A stretch of DNA of 64,000 nucleotides from assembly GCF_045689245.1 (NCBI RefSeq), contig NZ_CP136865.1:3410001-3474000 (forward strand), written 5' to 3'. The first letter of the stretch is position 1. Each line of letters starts with the position of its first letter. Positions 16,422-24,683 of the stretch are shown here, piece by piece. The notes under the pieces were generated by a model, which had not been told where the DNA came from, did no database searches, and saw only the letters and a program-made list of their open reading frames with translations. The position numbers and the translations under genes were made by a program. This stretch comes from Congregibacter brevis (lineage in GTDB: Bacteria > Pseudomonadota > Gammaproteobacteria > Pseudomonadales > Halieaceae).

Positions 16422-18172
16422 TAAGCTTGTCCAAGCAAAGAGGGTTCTTCCTCCCGGGGAAACCGTAGTTTCCTTCGGTAAGGATAGAACGATTCAACAT
16501 AGCCGCTGCGTATCTGTTCTTGCAGCGACTTCCAAAAGCGCGCTTCGTAAATGTCTGAGTGCTTCTCATCAAAGGCTTTACGTGCCCGCTGATTACCAGA
16601 GAAGAACAGACGAAACTCCTCGGGAAAAATATCGTTCGGGCCAACGGAGTACCAGGGTTGGCTGGCCATTTCCTCTATCTCATTTCGTGGCTCGGGTATG
16701 ATTCTGAAGTTGCAATCGGTGAGCGGCACAATCTCGTCATAGTCGTAAAACACCACGCGCCCGTGGCGGGTTACACCGAAATTTTTCAGGAGCATATCCC
16801 CGGGAAAAATATTGGCAGCAGCAAGCTGCTTGATGGAGTTTCCATACTCATCCATCACTGCCTCTACTTCGATATCCGTCGCATCTTGTAGATACAGGTT
16901 CAGCGGCGTCATTCGGCGCTCAACGTACAAATGCCCGATTATCAGCGCTTTGCCATGCTCTTCGATCTGTGAGGGGGCGACCGCTTTCAATTCTTCGATC
17001 AACTCATCAGAAAAACGGTCACGCGCAAAAGCCAGATTTGCAAACTCCTGTGTGTCGGCCATGCGCCCGGCTCTGTCCGCCCGCTTCACTAAACGGTACT
17101 TTGACTTCACTTCTTCGTGAGTCACTTCCTTGGGCGGCGTAAACCGATCCTTGATGATCTTGAAGACGAAGGGGTAAGACGGCAGTGTGAACACGCTCAT
17201 CACCATCCCCTTAATTCCTGGCGCAATGACAAACTTGTCGGTAGTCGACTCCATGTGCCGCACCGCGGAGCGGTGGTAATAGGTTTTCCCGTGCTTGTTG
17301 TAACCCATGGAACTGTAAATCTCGGAAATGGGCTTGGCCGGCATCAACTTGGCCAAAAACAGCACGTACTGCGATGGAATCGTCGCGTCCACCATGAAAT
17401 AGGTCCGCGTAAAGCTAAAGACCACACTCACGCGATTAGAGCCAAACAACACGGTGTCGACGTATACCGCGCCCGCCTCGTTGTGCAAAATCGGTAGAAC
17501 AAACGGCATGCTGTCTTGGCCCGAAAGAATCCGACCAACGATGTACGCGCCCTTGTTGCGATAAAAGTGGTTAGACAGCACCTCCATGCGCAGATCGCCT
17601 TTATTCAAGTCGATGTTTGAGACCAGCTTTAGCTCTTCTTCAAAGGCCTCTACCAACCGACCAACATCTCGCGACAAATCTTCGTAGGGAATATTGAAAC
17701 AATAGTCCTCGAGGAGCTGCTCCAAACTATTATTTAGCGAATGCTGTACCGCGTAGTAATTTAGAACCGGACTGCTGTCCGACAGTGGAATATCGCCCTG
17801 CGATGAGAAGACAAAGGCGTAGTCATTGCGAATCTGTTCGTGGGAAAAAACTGCGTTGTATACAGAGTTGTAGAAAGTTTCCGCAATCTCGAAGTTGTTG
17901 TGATTGCGTATCAGGCCCGCATAAATCTTGCGCGTGTCGCGCCAGAACTCGTAATTGCGCAACTCCTGCCCCGCAACCAACTCCACGGTATCCAATACAA
18001 AGCTGACCTTCAGCTTGTACAGGTCGATGCGCTGAATAGTCGCCGCATGAATACCCAGCCAGTCCGCGTTTTCAAAACGTGACCGGGCACCCAGCGTTAT
18101 GTTCTGGTAATCCGCAAAGTACGACTCAAAGCCGTTGAGAATTATTCGCGCAAACCGCTCGCGTCGTTCCAC
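16421..18172 (-). CDS. aceK: Isocitrate dehydrogenase kinase/phosphatase
   Basis: A 583-residue bifunctional enzyme that phosphorylates and dephosphorylates isocitrate dehydrogenase, switching carbon between the TCA cycle and the glyoxylate bypass. The sequence follows AceK throughout: an N-terminal regulatory half, an ATP-loop region (APGIKGMVMSVFTLPSYPFV at about 318-337), FKIIKDRF, and the catalytic DMLLKNFGVTRHGRVVFYDYDE stretch near residue 470. Length matches E. coli AceK (578). The start is GTG with a GGGG-type ribosome site. No aceA or aceB gene is nearby; instead two histidine phosphatases follow with overlaps. Confidence 0.96.
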   Translation of the reverse strand: MERRERFARIILNGFESYFADYQNITLGARSRFENADWLGIHAATIQRIDLYKLKVSFVLDTVELVAGQELRNYEFWRDTRKIYAGLIRNHNNFEIAETFYNSVYNAVFSHEQIRNDYAFVFSSQGDIPLSDSSPVLNYYAVQHSLNNSLEQLLEDYCFNIPYEDLSRDVGRLVEAFEEELKLVSNIDLNKGDLRMEVLSNHFYRNKGAYIVGRILSGQDSMPFVLPILHNEAGAVYVDTVLFGSNRVSVVFSFTRTYFMVDATIPSQYVLFLAKLMPAKPISEIYSSMGYNKHGKTYYHRSAVRHMESTTDKFVIAPGIKGMVMSVFTLPSYPFVFKIIKDRFTPPKEVTHEEVKSKYRLVKRADRAGRMADTQEFANLAFARDRFSDELIEELKAVAPSQIEEHGKALIIGHLYVERRMTPLNLYLQDATDIEVEAVMDEYGNSIKQLAAANIFPGDMLLKNFGVTRHGRVVFYDYDEIVPLTDCNFRIIPEPRNEIEEMASQPWYSVGPNDIFPEEFRLFFSGNQRARKAFDEKHSDIYEARFWKSLQEQIRSGYVESFYPYRRKLRFPREEEPSLLGQA

Positions 18173-18195
18173 GCTACCCCCACAACTCCAAAAGA

Positions 18196-18984
18196 CTAGA
18201 CTTCGGGGTTACCAAATTGGCGACGCAGCTTACGCATCCCACCGATCCACCGGTCGTAATCCGCAGTTTTGCGTTCTCGATACTTGGCAACCTCAGGGTG
18301 CGGAAGAATCAAAAATCGCTCTTCCGAAAGGCCTTGCACAACAGCCTCGGCTACATCCGCAGGCGTTAGAATGCCATCAACTCCCGCGGTACCCCCTTCT
18401 GAATCACCAATCATACGCGTAGCAACCGCCTGAGGGCACAGGCAGGACACTTTAACGCCGGCATCACCGTGTGTAATCGCCAATGATTCAGCAAATCCGA
18501 CCGCAGCGTGCTTCGTGGTCGAATAAGCGGCATCACCTACTTGGCTCAAAAGGCCGGCTGCAGAAGCCGTATTCAAAAAGTACCCCTCTCCCCTCTCAAG
18601 CATCGAGGGCAGACACGCCCGAGCCGCATAAACGTGGCTCATGACATGGATGTCCCACATGGCCTGCCAGGTGTCGTTAGGGGCCGAGGTTGCGTACCAC
18701 GGAGGACCATCCAAGGCGATGATGCCCGCGTTTGAGCAAAACAAATCGATGTGACCAAATTTTGCGATTACATCCACGACCATCGCAGCAATCTGCGCCT
18801 CGTCACGAACATTCACTTCATAGGCACTGCCATTAACGGCATCAGCTACAGCTTTAGCCGAATCCAGTTCAAGGTCTGCAACAACTACCTGCGCGGCACC
18901 CTCAGCAGCGAAACGCTCGCAGAGGCCCTTGCCAATGCCATTGCCGCCGCCCGTGACAACAACAACTTTGCCTTTTACGTCCAT
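18196..18984 (-). CDS. Short-chain dehydrogenase/reductase
   Basis: A 262-residue classical SDR. The nucleotide-binding GGGNGIG is at 12-18, NAG at 85-87, Ser141, and the catalytic Tyr154-x3-Lys158 (YSTTK). Asp37 after the second strand (VVVADLEL) favours NAD over NADP. The substrate is not evident; the neighbourhood of two acyl-CoA dehydrogenase genes suggests lipid, sterol or terpenoid breakdown. GGAG precedes the ATG. A terminator lies between this gene and the upstream dehydrogenase gene, so it may have its own promoter or depend on read-through. Confidence 0.92.
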   Translation of the reverse strand: MDVKGKVVVVTGGGNGIGKGLCERFAAEGAAQVVVADLELDSAKAVADAVNGSAYEVNVRDEAQIAAMVVDVIAKFGHIDLFCSNAGIIALDGPPWYATSAPNDTWQAMWDIHVMSHVYAARACLPSMLERGEGYFLNTASAAGLLSQVGDAAYSTTKHAAVGFAESLAITHGDAGVKVSCLCPQAVATRMIGDSEGGTAGVDGILTPADVAEAVVQGLSEERFLILPHPEVAKYRERKTADYDRWIGGMRKLRRQFGNPEV

Positions 18985-19023
18985 TGTGTGGTCTCCAAAT
19001 ACAAATTGTGTGATCTACAGATA

Positions 19024-19048
19024 CAAAAAGGCCCCCAGTTGGGGGCCT
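19024..19048 (-). terminator. Intrinsic terminator after the second acyl-CoA dehydrogenase gene
   Basis: AGGCCCCC (19029-19036) pairs with GGGGGCCT (19041-19048) around a 4-nt loop; on the minus strand the stem is followed by a run of five T. It lies just after the stop of the acyl-CoA dehydrogenase gene transcribed leftwards. Confidence 0.85.
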
Positions 19049-19065
19049 GTTCAAAGTTTTAGCGC

Positions 19066-20244
19066 TTAGGCTGCGTCGCTCATACTAGCGACGTTTTCAG
19101 AAGCCTGCGAACCGTAGCTCAGCGCATTGAACTGCGACTGGTGATGATCGCGATCACCGAAGGTCGCATTAATCATCATCAATCGCTTTGCGTAATGGGC
19201 GATGTCCAGCTCGTCCGTGAGACCCATACCGCCGTGAAGCTGAATCGCTTCTTCGAAGATATGCTTGCCACATTTGTGCGTCATTACCTTAAGCGCATGC
19301 AACTCTCTTCGCAGGTCAGCGTCGCCATTTTCCAGGGCGCAGACTGCGCGGTATAGCATGGACTTGGCTTGCTCATAAGACATGAAGGTATCGACCATAC
19401 GATGCTGGAGTGCCTGAAAATTGCTGATCGCAACGCCAAACTGCTCGCGTGTCTTCGTGTACTCAAGCGTTTTGGTGTTGAGCTGCCCCATCAGACCCAC
19501 CGCTTCACCGCAAAGCGCCACGATGCCCTCTTGTACCACTTGGTCCATGGCCGCATAACCGCCATCCACTTCACCGAGTACCGCATCTGCGGAAACGCTG
19601 ACGTCCTTGAAGGTAATGTTAGCGACGTTCTGCCCATCCATGAGTCGGTAGCTCACACGCTCAACGCCAGCAGCGTTAGCATCAACAACAAACAAGCTGA
19701 TGCCGTGACGATCAAACTGCTCACCAGAGGTGCGCGCGGCAACAACTAAGGTGTCAGCGTTCATGCCATTGCTGACCACGACCTTTTCGCCGTTCAGTAC
19801 GTATCCGCCGTCAGCAGCTGTCGCTGTTGTTAACACGTCAGCCAGCTCGTAACGGCTCTGGCGCTCTAGGTATGCAAACGCACCCAGACGGCTGCCATCG
19901 ATAATGCCGGGGATGAGGTCTGCCTTTTGGCTCTCGCTACCCGCAGCGTTCAGTAAGCCACCAAAGAGAACCACAGTCGCAAAATAGGGCTCGACAACAA
20001 GGCCCTTACCGAACTCTTCCATCATTACCATGAGGTCAACAGGACCTCCGCCAAAACCACCGTACTCTTCCGCAAAGGGAACACTCAGCCAGCCCAGCTC
20101 CGCAAAGGTTTGCCAAACTTCCCGGCTAATTCCCGCTTCGGTAGCTACGATGCCGCGACGAGTGTCGAAGTCGTAATCGTCTTGCACAAAACGCGCAACG
20201 CTGTCGCGTAGCATTGTTTGCTCTTCTGAAAAATCAAAATTCAT
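19066..20244 (-). CDS. Acyl-CoA dehydrogenase (second of pair)
   Basis: A 392-residue flavoprotein of the acyl-CoA dehydrogenase fold: helical N-terminal domain (MNFDFSEEQTMLRDSVARF), central beta domain (GEKVVVSNGMNADTLVV) and C-terminal helical domain (EAIQLHGGMGLTDELDIAHYAKRL). It would oxidise an acyl-CoA to a 2-enoyl-CoA and pass electrons to electron-transfer flavoprotein. The C-terminal segment has no YEGT-type glutamate. It lies 28 nt after the other dehydrogenase gene, and such adjacent pairs often form mixed tetramers. AGGAG precedes the ATG. The natural substrate is unknown. Confidence 0.93.
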   Translation of the reverse strand: MNFDFSEEQTMLRDSVARFVQDDYDFDTRRGIVATEAGISREVWQTFAELGWLSVPFAEEYGGFGGGPVDLMVMMEEFGKGLVVEPYFATVVLFGGLLNAAGSESQKADLIPGIIDGSRLGAFAYLERQSRYELADVLTTATAADGGYVLNGEKVVVSNGMNADTLVVAARTSGEQFDRHGISLFVVDANAAGVERVSYRLMDGQNVANITFKDVSVSADAVLGEVDGGYAAMDQVVQEGIVALCGEAVGLMGQLNTKTLEYTKTREQFGVAISNFQALQHRMVDTFMSYEQAKSMLYRAVCALENGDADLRRELHALKVMTHKCGKHIFEEAIQLHGGMGLTDELDIAHYAKRLMMINATFGDRDHHQSQFNALSYGSQASENVASMSDAA

Positions 20245-20272
20245 TACTTATCTCCTGACGCTGCTCTGAGCC

Positions 20273-21451
20273 TTAAAGGCCCAAGACTGCCTTGGCAATG
20301 ATGTTTTTCTGGATCTCGTTGGAACCACCGTAAACCGTGGCCGCACGACCGTACATGTAGGTCTGGCGCGCTGCGCTGCCAAAATCATGACCAATCACGT
20401 CGGTATCCAACTCGGTAGGCAGTACACCCTGATAGTGGGCCGCAACATCCATGCGAAGCTCTTGTACCTGCTGCTGAATCTCGGTGCCTTTGATCTTCAG
20501 GAGAGACGACTCTGCTCCCGGTGCGCCACCAGACGCTACAGACGCGAGTACGCGAAGGTCGGTGAATTCCAAAGCCATTAGCTCAATCTCAATATCTGAG
20601 AGACGCTTCTGGAACAAGGGATCATCAATTAGGGCCTTACCGCCATTCGACTCTGCCGCAGCAAGACGTCGAACCTCGCCTACCGCACGCTTGGAGTCTG
20701 CTACGCCGGCAATACCGGTACGCTCGTGAGCCAGCAGAGCCTTCGCGTAGGTCCAGCCCTTATCCTGTTCGCCAATAAGGTTCTCGACGGGTACGCGCAC
20801 ATTGTTGAACTCGACTTCGTTCAGACTGTGGTGATTGTCGATAGACTCGATAGGGTTAACTTTAATGCCTTCGGTCTTCATGTCGATGAGTAAAAAGCTG
20901 ATGCCGTGCTGCTTCTTGCCTTCGCTGCTGGTACGCACCAGGCAGAAAATCCAGTCCGCGTGCTGGGCATAGGTGGTCCAGATCTTGGCGCCGTTCACAA
21001 CATAGTGATCACCGTCCAATTCAGCCTTAGTTTTAAGTGACGCAAGGTCGGAACCCGCGCCGGGCTCAGAATAACCCTGACACCACCAGTCTTCGCTGGC
21101 GAGGATTCGTGGCAGGAAGCGGGCTTTTTGCTCTTCGTTACCAAAGGTGTAGATAACCGGAGCAACCATGCTCAAACCAAACGGTACTACGTCACGAATG
21201 CCCCGTGCCGAACGCTCAGACTCGTAGATAAACTTTTGCGTAGGGGTCCAACCCGTGCCGCCGTACTCAGCAGGCCAACCTTGAGCGACCCAACCTTTCT
21301 CATTGAGCTTCTTCTGCCACTCAACAATCGCCGCTTTGTACTGCTTGCTATCACTCATACGATCGCGCAGATCATCGGTGTAAGCCTCATCAAAAAATGC
21401 TCGGACTTCGTCCCGAAAGGCGAGTTCCTCAGCTGAAAAACTGGTATCCAC
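20273..21451 (-). CDS. Acyl-CoA dehydrogenase (first of pair)
   Basis: A 392-residue acyl-CoA dehydrogenase that leads the two-gene unit. Recognisable segments are WCQGYSEPGAGSDLASL (FAD/substrate loop, about 135), GAKIWTTYAQHADWIFCLVRT, and a C-terminal TVYGGSNEIQKN where medium-chain enzymes have the catalytic YEGT glutamate; glycine stands there, so the base must come from another position or from the partner subunit. The start is GTG with AGGAG upstream. A candidate promoter and an inverted repeat lie 70-140 nt upstream. Substrate unknown. Confidence 0.93.
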   Translation of the reverse strand: MDTSFSAEELAFRDEVRAFFDEAYTDDLRDRMSDSKQYKAAIVEWQKKLNEKGWVAQGWPAEYGGTGWTPTQKFIYESERSARGIRDVVPFGLSMVAPVIYTFGNEEQKARFLPRILASEDWWCQGYSEPGAGSDLASLKTKAELDGDHYVVNGAKIWTTYAQHADWIFCLVRTSSEGKKQHGISFLLIDMKTEGIKVNPIESIDNHHSLNEVEFNNVRVPVENLIGEQDKGWTYAKALLAHERTGIAGVADSKRAVGEVRRLAAAESNGGKALIDDPLFQKRLSDIEIELMALEFTDLRVLASVASGGAPGAESSLLKIKGTEIQQQVQELRMDVAAHYQGVLPTELDTDVIGHDFGSAARQTYMYGRAATVYGGSNEIQKNIIAKAVLGL

Positions 21452-21519
21452 AGTTTCTGTCTCCTGTTACTGGGCCTTGCGGGCCGGAATCTTCGTAGGT
21501 TGGGGTGTAAATTTCACGC

Positions 21520-21544
21520 ACTCCAACGCTTTTGAATTTGGAGT
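21520..21544 (-). promoter_or_regulatory. Inverted repeat in the acyl-CoA dehydrogenase leader (possible operator)
   Basis: ACTCCAA (21520-21526) and TTGGAGT (21538-21544) form a perfect 7-bp inverted repeat with an 11-nt centre, just downstream of the candidate promoter. The spacing suits either an RNA hairpin or a dimeric repressor site. Confidence 0.35.
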
Positions 21545-21564
21545 ATGTTTTTCCTAGCCTCGGT

Positions 21565-21593
21565 ACTCTAGCGCCCTTTAGAGCTGGGTACAA
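21565..21593 (-). promoter_or_regulatory. Candidate sigma70-type promoter for the acyl-CoA dehydrogenase pair
   Basis: Read on the minus strand, TTGTAC (complement of 21588-21593) and TAGAGT (complement of 21565-21570) are separated by 17 nt, about 115 nt before the GTG start. The rest of 21452-21752, a gap of about 300 nt, holds only this, the inverted repeat downstream of it and a hairpin at its far end. Confidence 0.35.
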
Positions 21594-21725
21594 GCATAAG
21601 AAAGCGCTGAATTTCAGCCCGAAACAGGCACGCTGGAGCCTATAAGTCAGGTGACGACAACCTCTTGATAACACGGGTAAAAGTTGGTTTTTTTGTCCCG
21701 CAAGAGTTCGCGTAGGAGGAGGATG

Positions 21726-21747
21726 CGGCTAGCTTCGGTGCTAGCCG
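21726..21747 (-). terminator. Hairpin just after cnoX/ybbN (possible terminator)
   Basis: CGGCTAGC (21726-21733) pairs perfectly with GCTAGCCG (21740-21747) around a 6-nt loop, 5 nt after the cnoX stop codon. No T-run follows immediately, so it may stop transcription weakly or protect the mRNA 3' end. Confidence 0.4.
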
Positions 21748-21752
21748 AAACG

Positions 21753-22628
21753 TTAGTACAAAAGGCTGAAAAGCTTGCGCTGGTACTCTGCGGCCAGCGG
21801 ATCGCCCTTTCCAAGCGATGCGATAGTGTCCAAGAGCGCTTTTTTAGTCGCACCGTCTTTGTGATTTACGTCAGTGCGAAGGATAAACAGCAGGCTCTCA
21901 AGAGCATCGCGAAACTGTCCGGCTGCACTGTAGTGCACAGCAATTTGCTCCAGCAGTTCCAGATTCTCAGGGTCAGCCTTGAGCTGCTCTTCCAAACCCA
22001 CAAGTTCAGGCGAACGGGAAGCTTCTCTAGCCAGATTCAGCTGTGCGACGAGCTGCTCGTACAAAGGATCCTGATCTACCATAGGCACGGCATCAAGCAA
22101 GATCTGCGCATCATCAAGACGCTTCGACTCAATCAACGCGTGCACCAACGTCATGGCAATGTCATGACGACGGCCACTCTCTTCGTAGACAGCCCGCAGA
22201 ATCGTAACCGCTGCGGTAGCGTCCCCGGCCTGAAGCAGCGTGCCTGCTTCCTGAAGCGCCGCGTCATACGGCGATGGCAGATGCTTCTCCAGCATTTCCC
22301 GCACCGCCTGTTCTGACTGCGCCCCGGCAAAACCATCGACAGGCTGGCCATCGCGCATGACCATGACTGTCGGCAAACTGCGCACACCAAACTGCTGGGC
22401 AATCATTTGCTGATCGTCGGCATTCACTTTAGCCAACAAAAACGCGCCGGCGTATTCCGTGGCCAACTTTTCCAGCAAGGGCATTAACACTTTGCAAGGC
22501 TCACACCAATCCGCCCAAAAGTCGATGACCACGGGGCGCTGCGAAGACTCTTCTATTAGGTATTGCGCCGCATTACTCTCGTCAATATTAACGATCGTGA
22601 GTGGTGTCTCTAGCGTCCCGTCCATCAT
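21753..22628 (-). CDS. cnoX: Thioredoxin-TPR co-chaperone CnoX/YbbN
   Basis: A 291-residue protein with an N-terminal thioredoxin domain (about 12-115) and a C-terminal TPR-like half. The CnoX family protects unfolded proteins from over-oxidation and hands them to DnaK/GroEL. The redox motif WCEPC (Cys42, Cys45) is intact, unlike E. coli YbbN, which lacks the redox-active pair, so this version should have thiol-disulfide activity. AAGGA precedes two tandem ATGs (22628, 22625); either may serve. Its place 9 nt after dapB, behind dnaJ, fits a stress-folding role. Confidence 0.9.
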   Translation of the reverse strand: MMDGTLETPLTIVNIDESNAAQYLIEESSQRPVVIDFWADWCEPCKVLMPLLEKLATEYAGAFLLAKVNADDQQMIAQQFGVRSLPTVMVMRDGQPVDGFAGAQSEQAVREMLEKHLPSPYDAALQEAGTLLQAGDATAAVTILRAVYEESGRRHDIAMTLVHALIESKRLDDAQILLDAVPMVDQDPLYEQLVAQLNLAREASRSPELVGLEEQLKADPENLELLEQIAVHYSAAGQFRDALESLLFILRTDVNHKDGATKKALLDTIASLGKGDPLAAEYQRKLFSLLY

Positions 22629-22637
22629 CGCTCTTCC

Positions 22638-23426
22638 TTAATCTCTTAGCTGCAGAACATCTTGCATATCGTAGAGGCCCGCCGGCTTTTCACTCAGCCA
22701 GGCGGCTGCGCGGCAGGCGCCCCGCGCAAACGCCAAGCGGGTTCCGGCGCGATGGGTGATCTCAAGGCGCTCGCCATCACTAACAAACATCGCCGTATGG
22801 TCACCAACGATGTCACCGCCACGAATGGTAGAGAAACCGATACTTCCATCGACTCGTGCACCGGTAATGCCTTCGCGGCTCATGACGGCGTGCTCATCAA
22901 GATCAATGTCGCGCCCTATAGCCATGGCCTTGCCTATCGCGAGAGCCGTTCCCGAGGGTGCATCCACTTTATGACGATGATGCGCCTCGATAACTTCCAG
23001 ATCTGTTTCGCCCTCGCTCGCCCGGGTTGCTAGCTCTACCAAGCGGAGCATCAGGTTTACGCCTGTACTGAAATTTGCGGCCTGGCAGATCGCCACTTCG
23101 CCCGCAGCTGCAGTCACAGCCGCTTGCTCAGATGCATCAAGACCGGTGGTACCTACTACCCATTTAACGCCTGCTCGTGCGCAGGCCTGGGCATGCACAA
23201 CGATGGTTGCTGGCGTCGTAAAGTCGATAAGAACGTCTGCTTCAGACAGAGCAACATCTATTTCATGGGTATAAAGCTCAGCCGAGACAGGAGCAGGCTC
23301 AGGTACGTTTTCGTTTTGAGCCAGCGTTACCGCTGCCAAAGAAAGCTCCTCATTACCCTGAATGAGATCGATCAGCGTGCGCCCCATGCGACCATTGCCG
23401 CCGGCAATAGCAATGCGCACACTCAT
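22638..23426 (-). CDS. dapB: 4-hydroxy-tetrahydrodipicolinate reductase
   Basis: A 262-residue enzyme of the diaminopimelate/lysine pathway that reduces hydroxy-tetrahydrodipicolinate with NAD(P)H. It has the nucleotide-binding GGNGRMGR (about 9-16), a GTTGLDASE loop, and the family signature EAHHRHKVDAPSGTAL containing the catalytic histidines and lysine. The start overlaps the dnaJ stop by 4 nt. The dnaJ-dapB link is common in gammaproteobacteria, where carA often comes next; here cnoX does. Confidence 0.96.
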   Translation of the reverse strand: MSVRIAIAGGNGRMGRTLIDLIQGNEELSLAAVTLAQNENVPEPAPVSAELYTHEIDVALSEADVLIDFTTPATIVVHAQACARAGVKWVVGTTGLDASEQAAVTAAAGEVAICQAANFSTGVNLMLRLVELATRASEGETDLEVIEAHHRHKVDAPSGTALAIGKAMAIGRDIDLDEHAVMSREGITGARVDGSIGFSTIRGGDIVGDHTAMFVSDGERLEITHRAGTRLAFARGACRAAAWLSEKPAGLYDMQDVLQLRD

Positions 23427-24556
23427 GGCTTGAGCTCATCAAAAAAGTGCTTCACGCCATCAAACCAACTCTTTTGCCGGGGGCTGTGCGCATGACCGCC
23501 CTCCCCCATGCTTTGTTGAAGCTCATCAAGCAATTCTTTTTGACGCTTGTTCAAGTTAACCGGCGTCTCGATGACGGCGCGACACAACAAGTCACCCACA
23601 CCACCACCGCGAACCGGTTGTACGCCCTTTCCGCGAAGCCTGAAGAGCTTACCGGTTTGCGTTTCAGCGGGGATCTTCAGCTTTACGCGACCATCCAACG
23701 TCGGCACTTCCAGCTCACCACCTAGCGCGGCGTCGGCAAAGGTAATCGGGACCTCGCAGTAAAGATGTTTGCCATCGCGCTCAAAAATGGGGTGTTGCTT
23801 AACCGACATCTGAACAAACAAATCGCCCGATGGACCGCCCTCGGCACCTGCTTCACCTTCTCCACCCAAGCGAATACGGTCGCCGGTATCGACACCCGGG
23901 GGAACTTTGACCGACAGCTTTTTGGTTTTTTCCACACGCCCCTGTCCACGACAGGAGGTACAGGGATCAGAAATTGTGCTGCCACGACCACGACAAGTGG
24001 GGCAGGTCTGCTGCACCTGAAAGAAACCCTGCTGCATGCGGACCTGACCGGCACCACCACAGGTACCACAGGTCGTAGGACTGCTACCCTTGCGAGCTCC
24101 GCTGCCATCACAAGTCGAACAGGATGCCAACGTGGGTACGCGAATCTCTACGGTAGTACCGCGAACCGCATCCTCAAGAGAGATGTCCAGGGTGTAACGC
24201 AGATCCGAGCCGCGCTGCGCACCACCACGGCCCCGGCCACCGCCACCACCGCCAAAGATATCGCCGAAGACATCGCCAAAAATATCGGAGAAGTTTCCGC
24301 TGCCACCCCCAAAGCCGCCGCCCATCTGACCTTCAAGGCCCGCATGACCATACTGATCATAGGCTGCTCGTTTTTGGCTATCACTGAGAACTTCGTAAGC
24401 CTCCGAGGCCTCTTTAAACTTCTCATCAGCTTGCGGATCGTCGGGGTTTCGGTCTGGATGAAATTTCATCGCGACGCGGCGATAGGCTTTCTTTATGACC
24501 TTTTCGTCGTCACTTCGGCTGACGCCGAGCACTTCATAGTAGTCGCGTTTTGACAT
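23423..24556 (-). CDS. dnaJ: Chaperone protein DnaJ
   Basis: A 377-residue Hsp40 co-chaperone that delivers substrates to DnaK and stimulates its ATPase. The J-domain is at 1-70 with the HPD motif (FHPDRNPDD), followed by a Gly/Phe-rich linker with long glycine runs, then four zinc-binding CxxCxGxG motifs at about 145-210 (CSTCDGSG, CGTCGGAG, CPTCRGRG, CTSCRGQG), and the C-terminal substrate-binding domains. The ribosome site is odd: AAGGGG lies too far upstream unless the intervening 15-nt hairpin folds. Confidence 0.97.
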   Translation of the reverse strand: MSKRDYYEVLGVSRSDDEKVIKKAYRRVAMKFHPDRNPDDPQADEKFKEASEAYEVLSDSQKRAAYDQYGHAGLEGQMGGGFGGGSGNFSDIFGDVFGDIFGGGGGGRGRGGAQRGSDLRYTLDISLEDAVRGTTVEIRVPTLASCSTCDGSGARKGSSPTTCGTCGGAGQVRMQQGFFQVQQTCPTCRGRGSTISDPCTSCRGQGRVEKTKKLSVKVPPGVDTGDRIRLGGEGEAGAEGGPSGDLFVQMSVKQHPIFERDGKHLYCEVPITFADAALGGELEVPTLDGRVKLKIPAETQTGKLFRLRGKGVQPVRGGGVGDLLCRAVIETPVNLNKRQKELLDELQQSMGEGGHAHSPRQKSWFDGVKHFFDELKP

Positions 24557-24563
24557 AGCACTT

Positions 24564-24580
24564 TGCGGTCAGGCCGCACC
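24564..24580 (-). promoter_or_regulatory. Small hairpin between Shine-Dalgarno and dnaJ start
   Basis: On the minus strand TGCGG-CCTGA-CCGCA folds between an AAGGGG sequence and the dnaJ ATG. Folding would bring the Shine-Dalgarno to a workable distance; unfolding would lengthen the spacer. The stem is only 5 bp, so this is a suggestion. Confidence 0.3.
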
Positions 24581-24596
24581 CCTTCCTAAATCGACA

Positions 24597-24672
24597 ACGC
24601 GGGCTCATAAGTCCCGCGTCACATTCAAACAACAATCCGGTGATGCAAAAGAACCTGTCTTCTGCATCACCG
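24597..24672 (-). other. Two hairpins in the dnaK-dnaJ intergenic region
   Basis: CGGTGATGCA (24638-24647) pairs with TGCATCACCG (24663-24672), a perfect 10-bp stem 11 nt after the dnaK stop. ACGCGGG (24597-24603) pairs with CCCGCGT (24613-24619). Neither is followed by a T-run, so they probably protect or process the message and set the dnaK:dnaJ ratio rather than end transcription fully. Confidence 0.55.
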
Positions 24673-24683
24673 AATCGGCAAGT

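Noticed and set aside
16812..17497. Open frames antisense to aceK
   Set aside because: Fully inside a well-supported gene, with no start signals and low-complexity or basic products.
20387..21436. Several plus-strand frames opposite the acyl-CoA dehydrogenases
   Set aside because: Shadows of the real genes, without conserved motifs.
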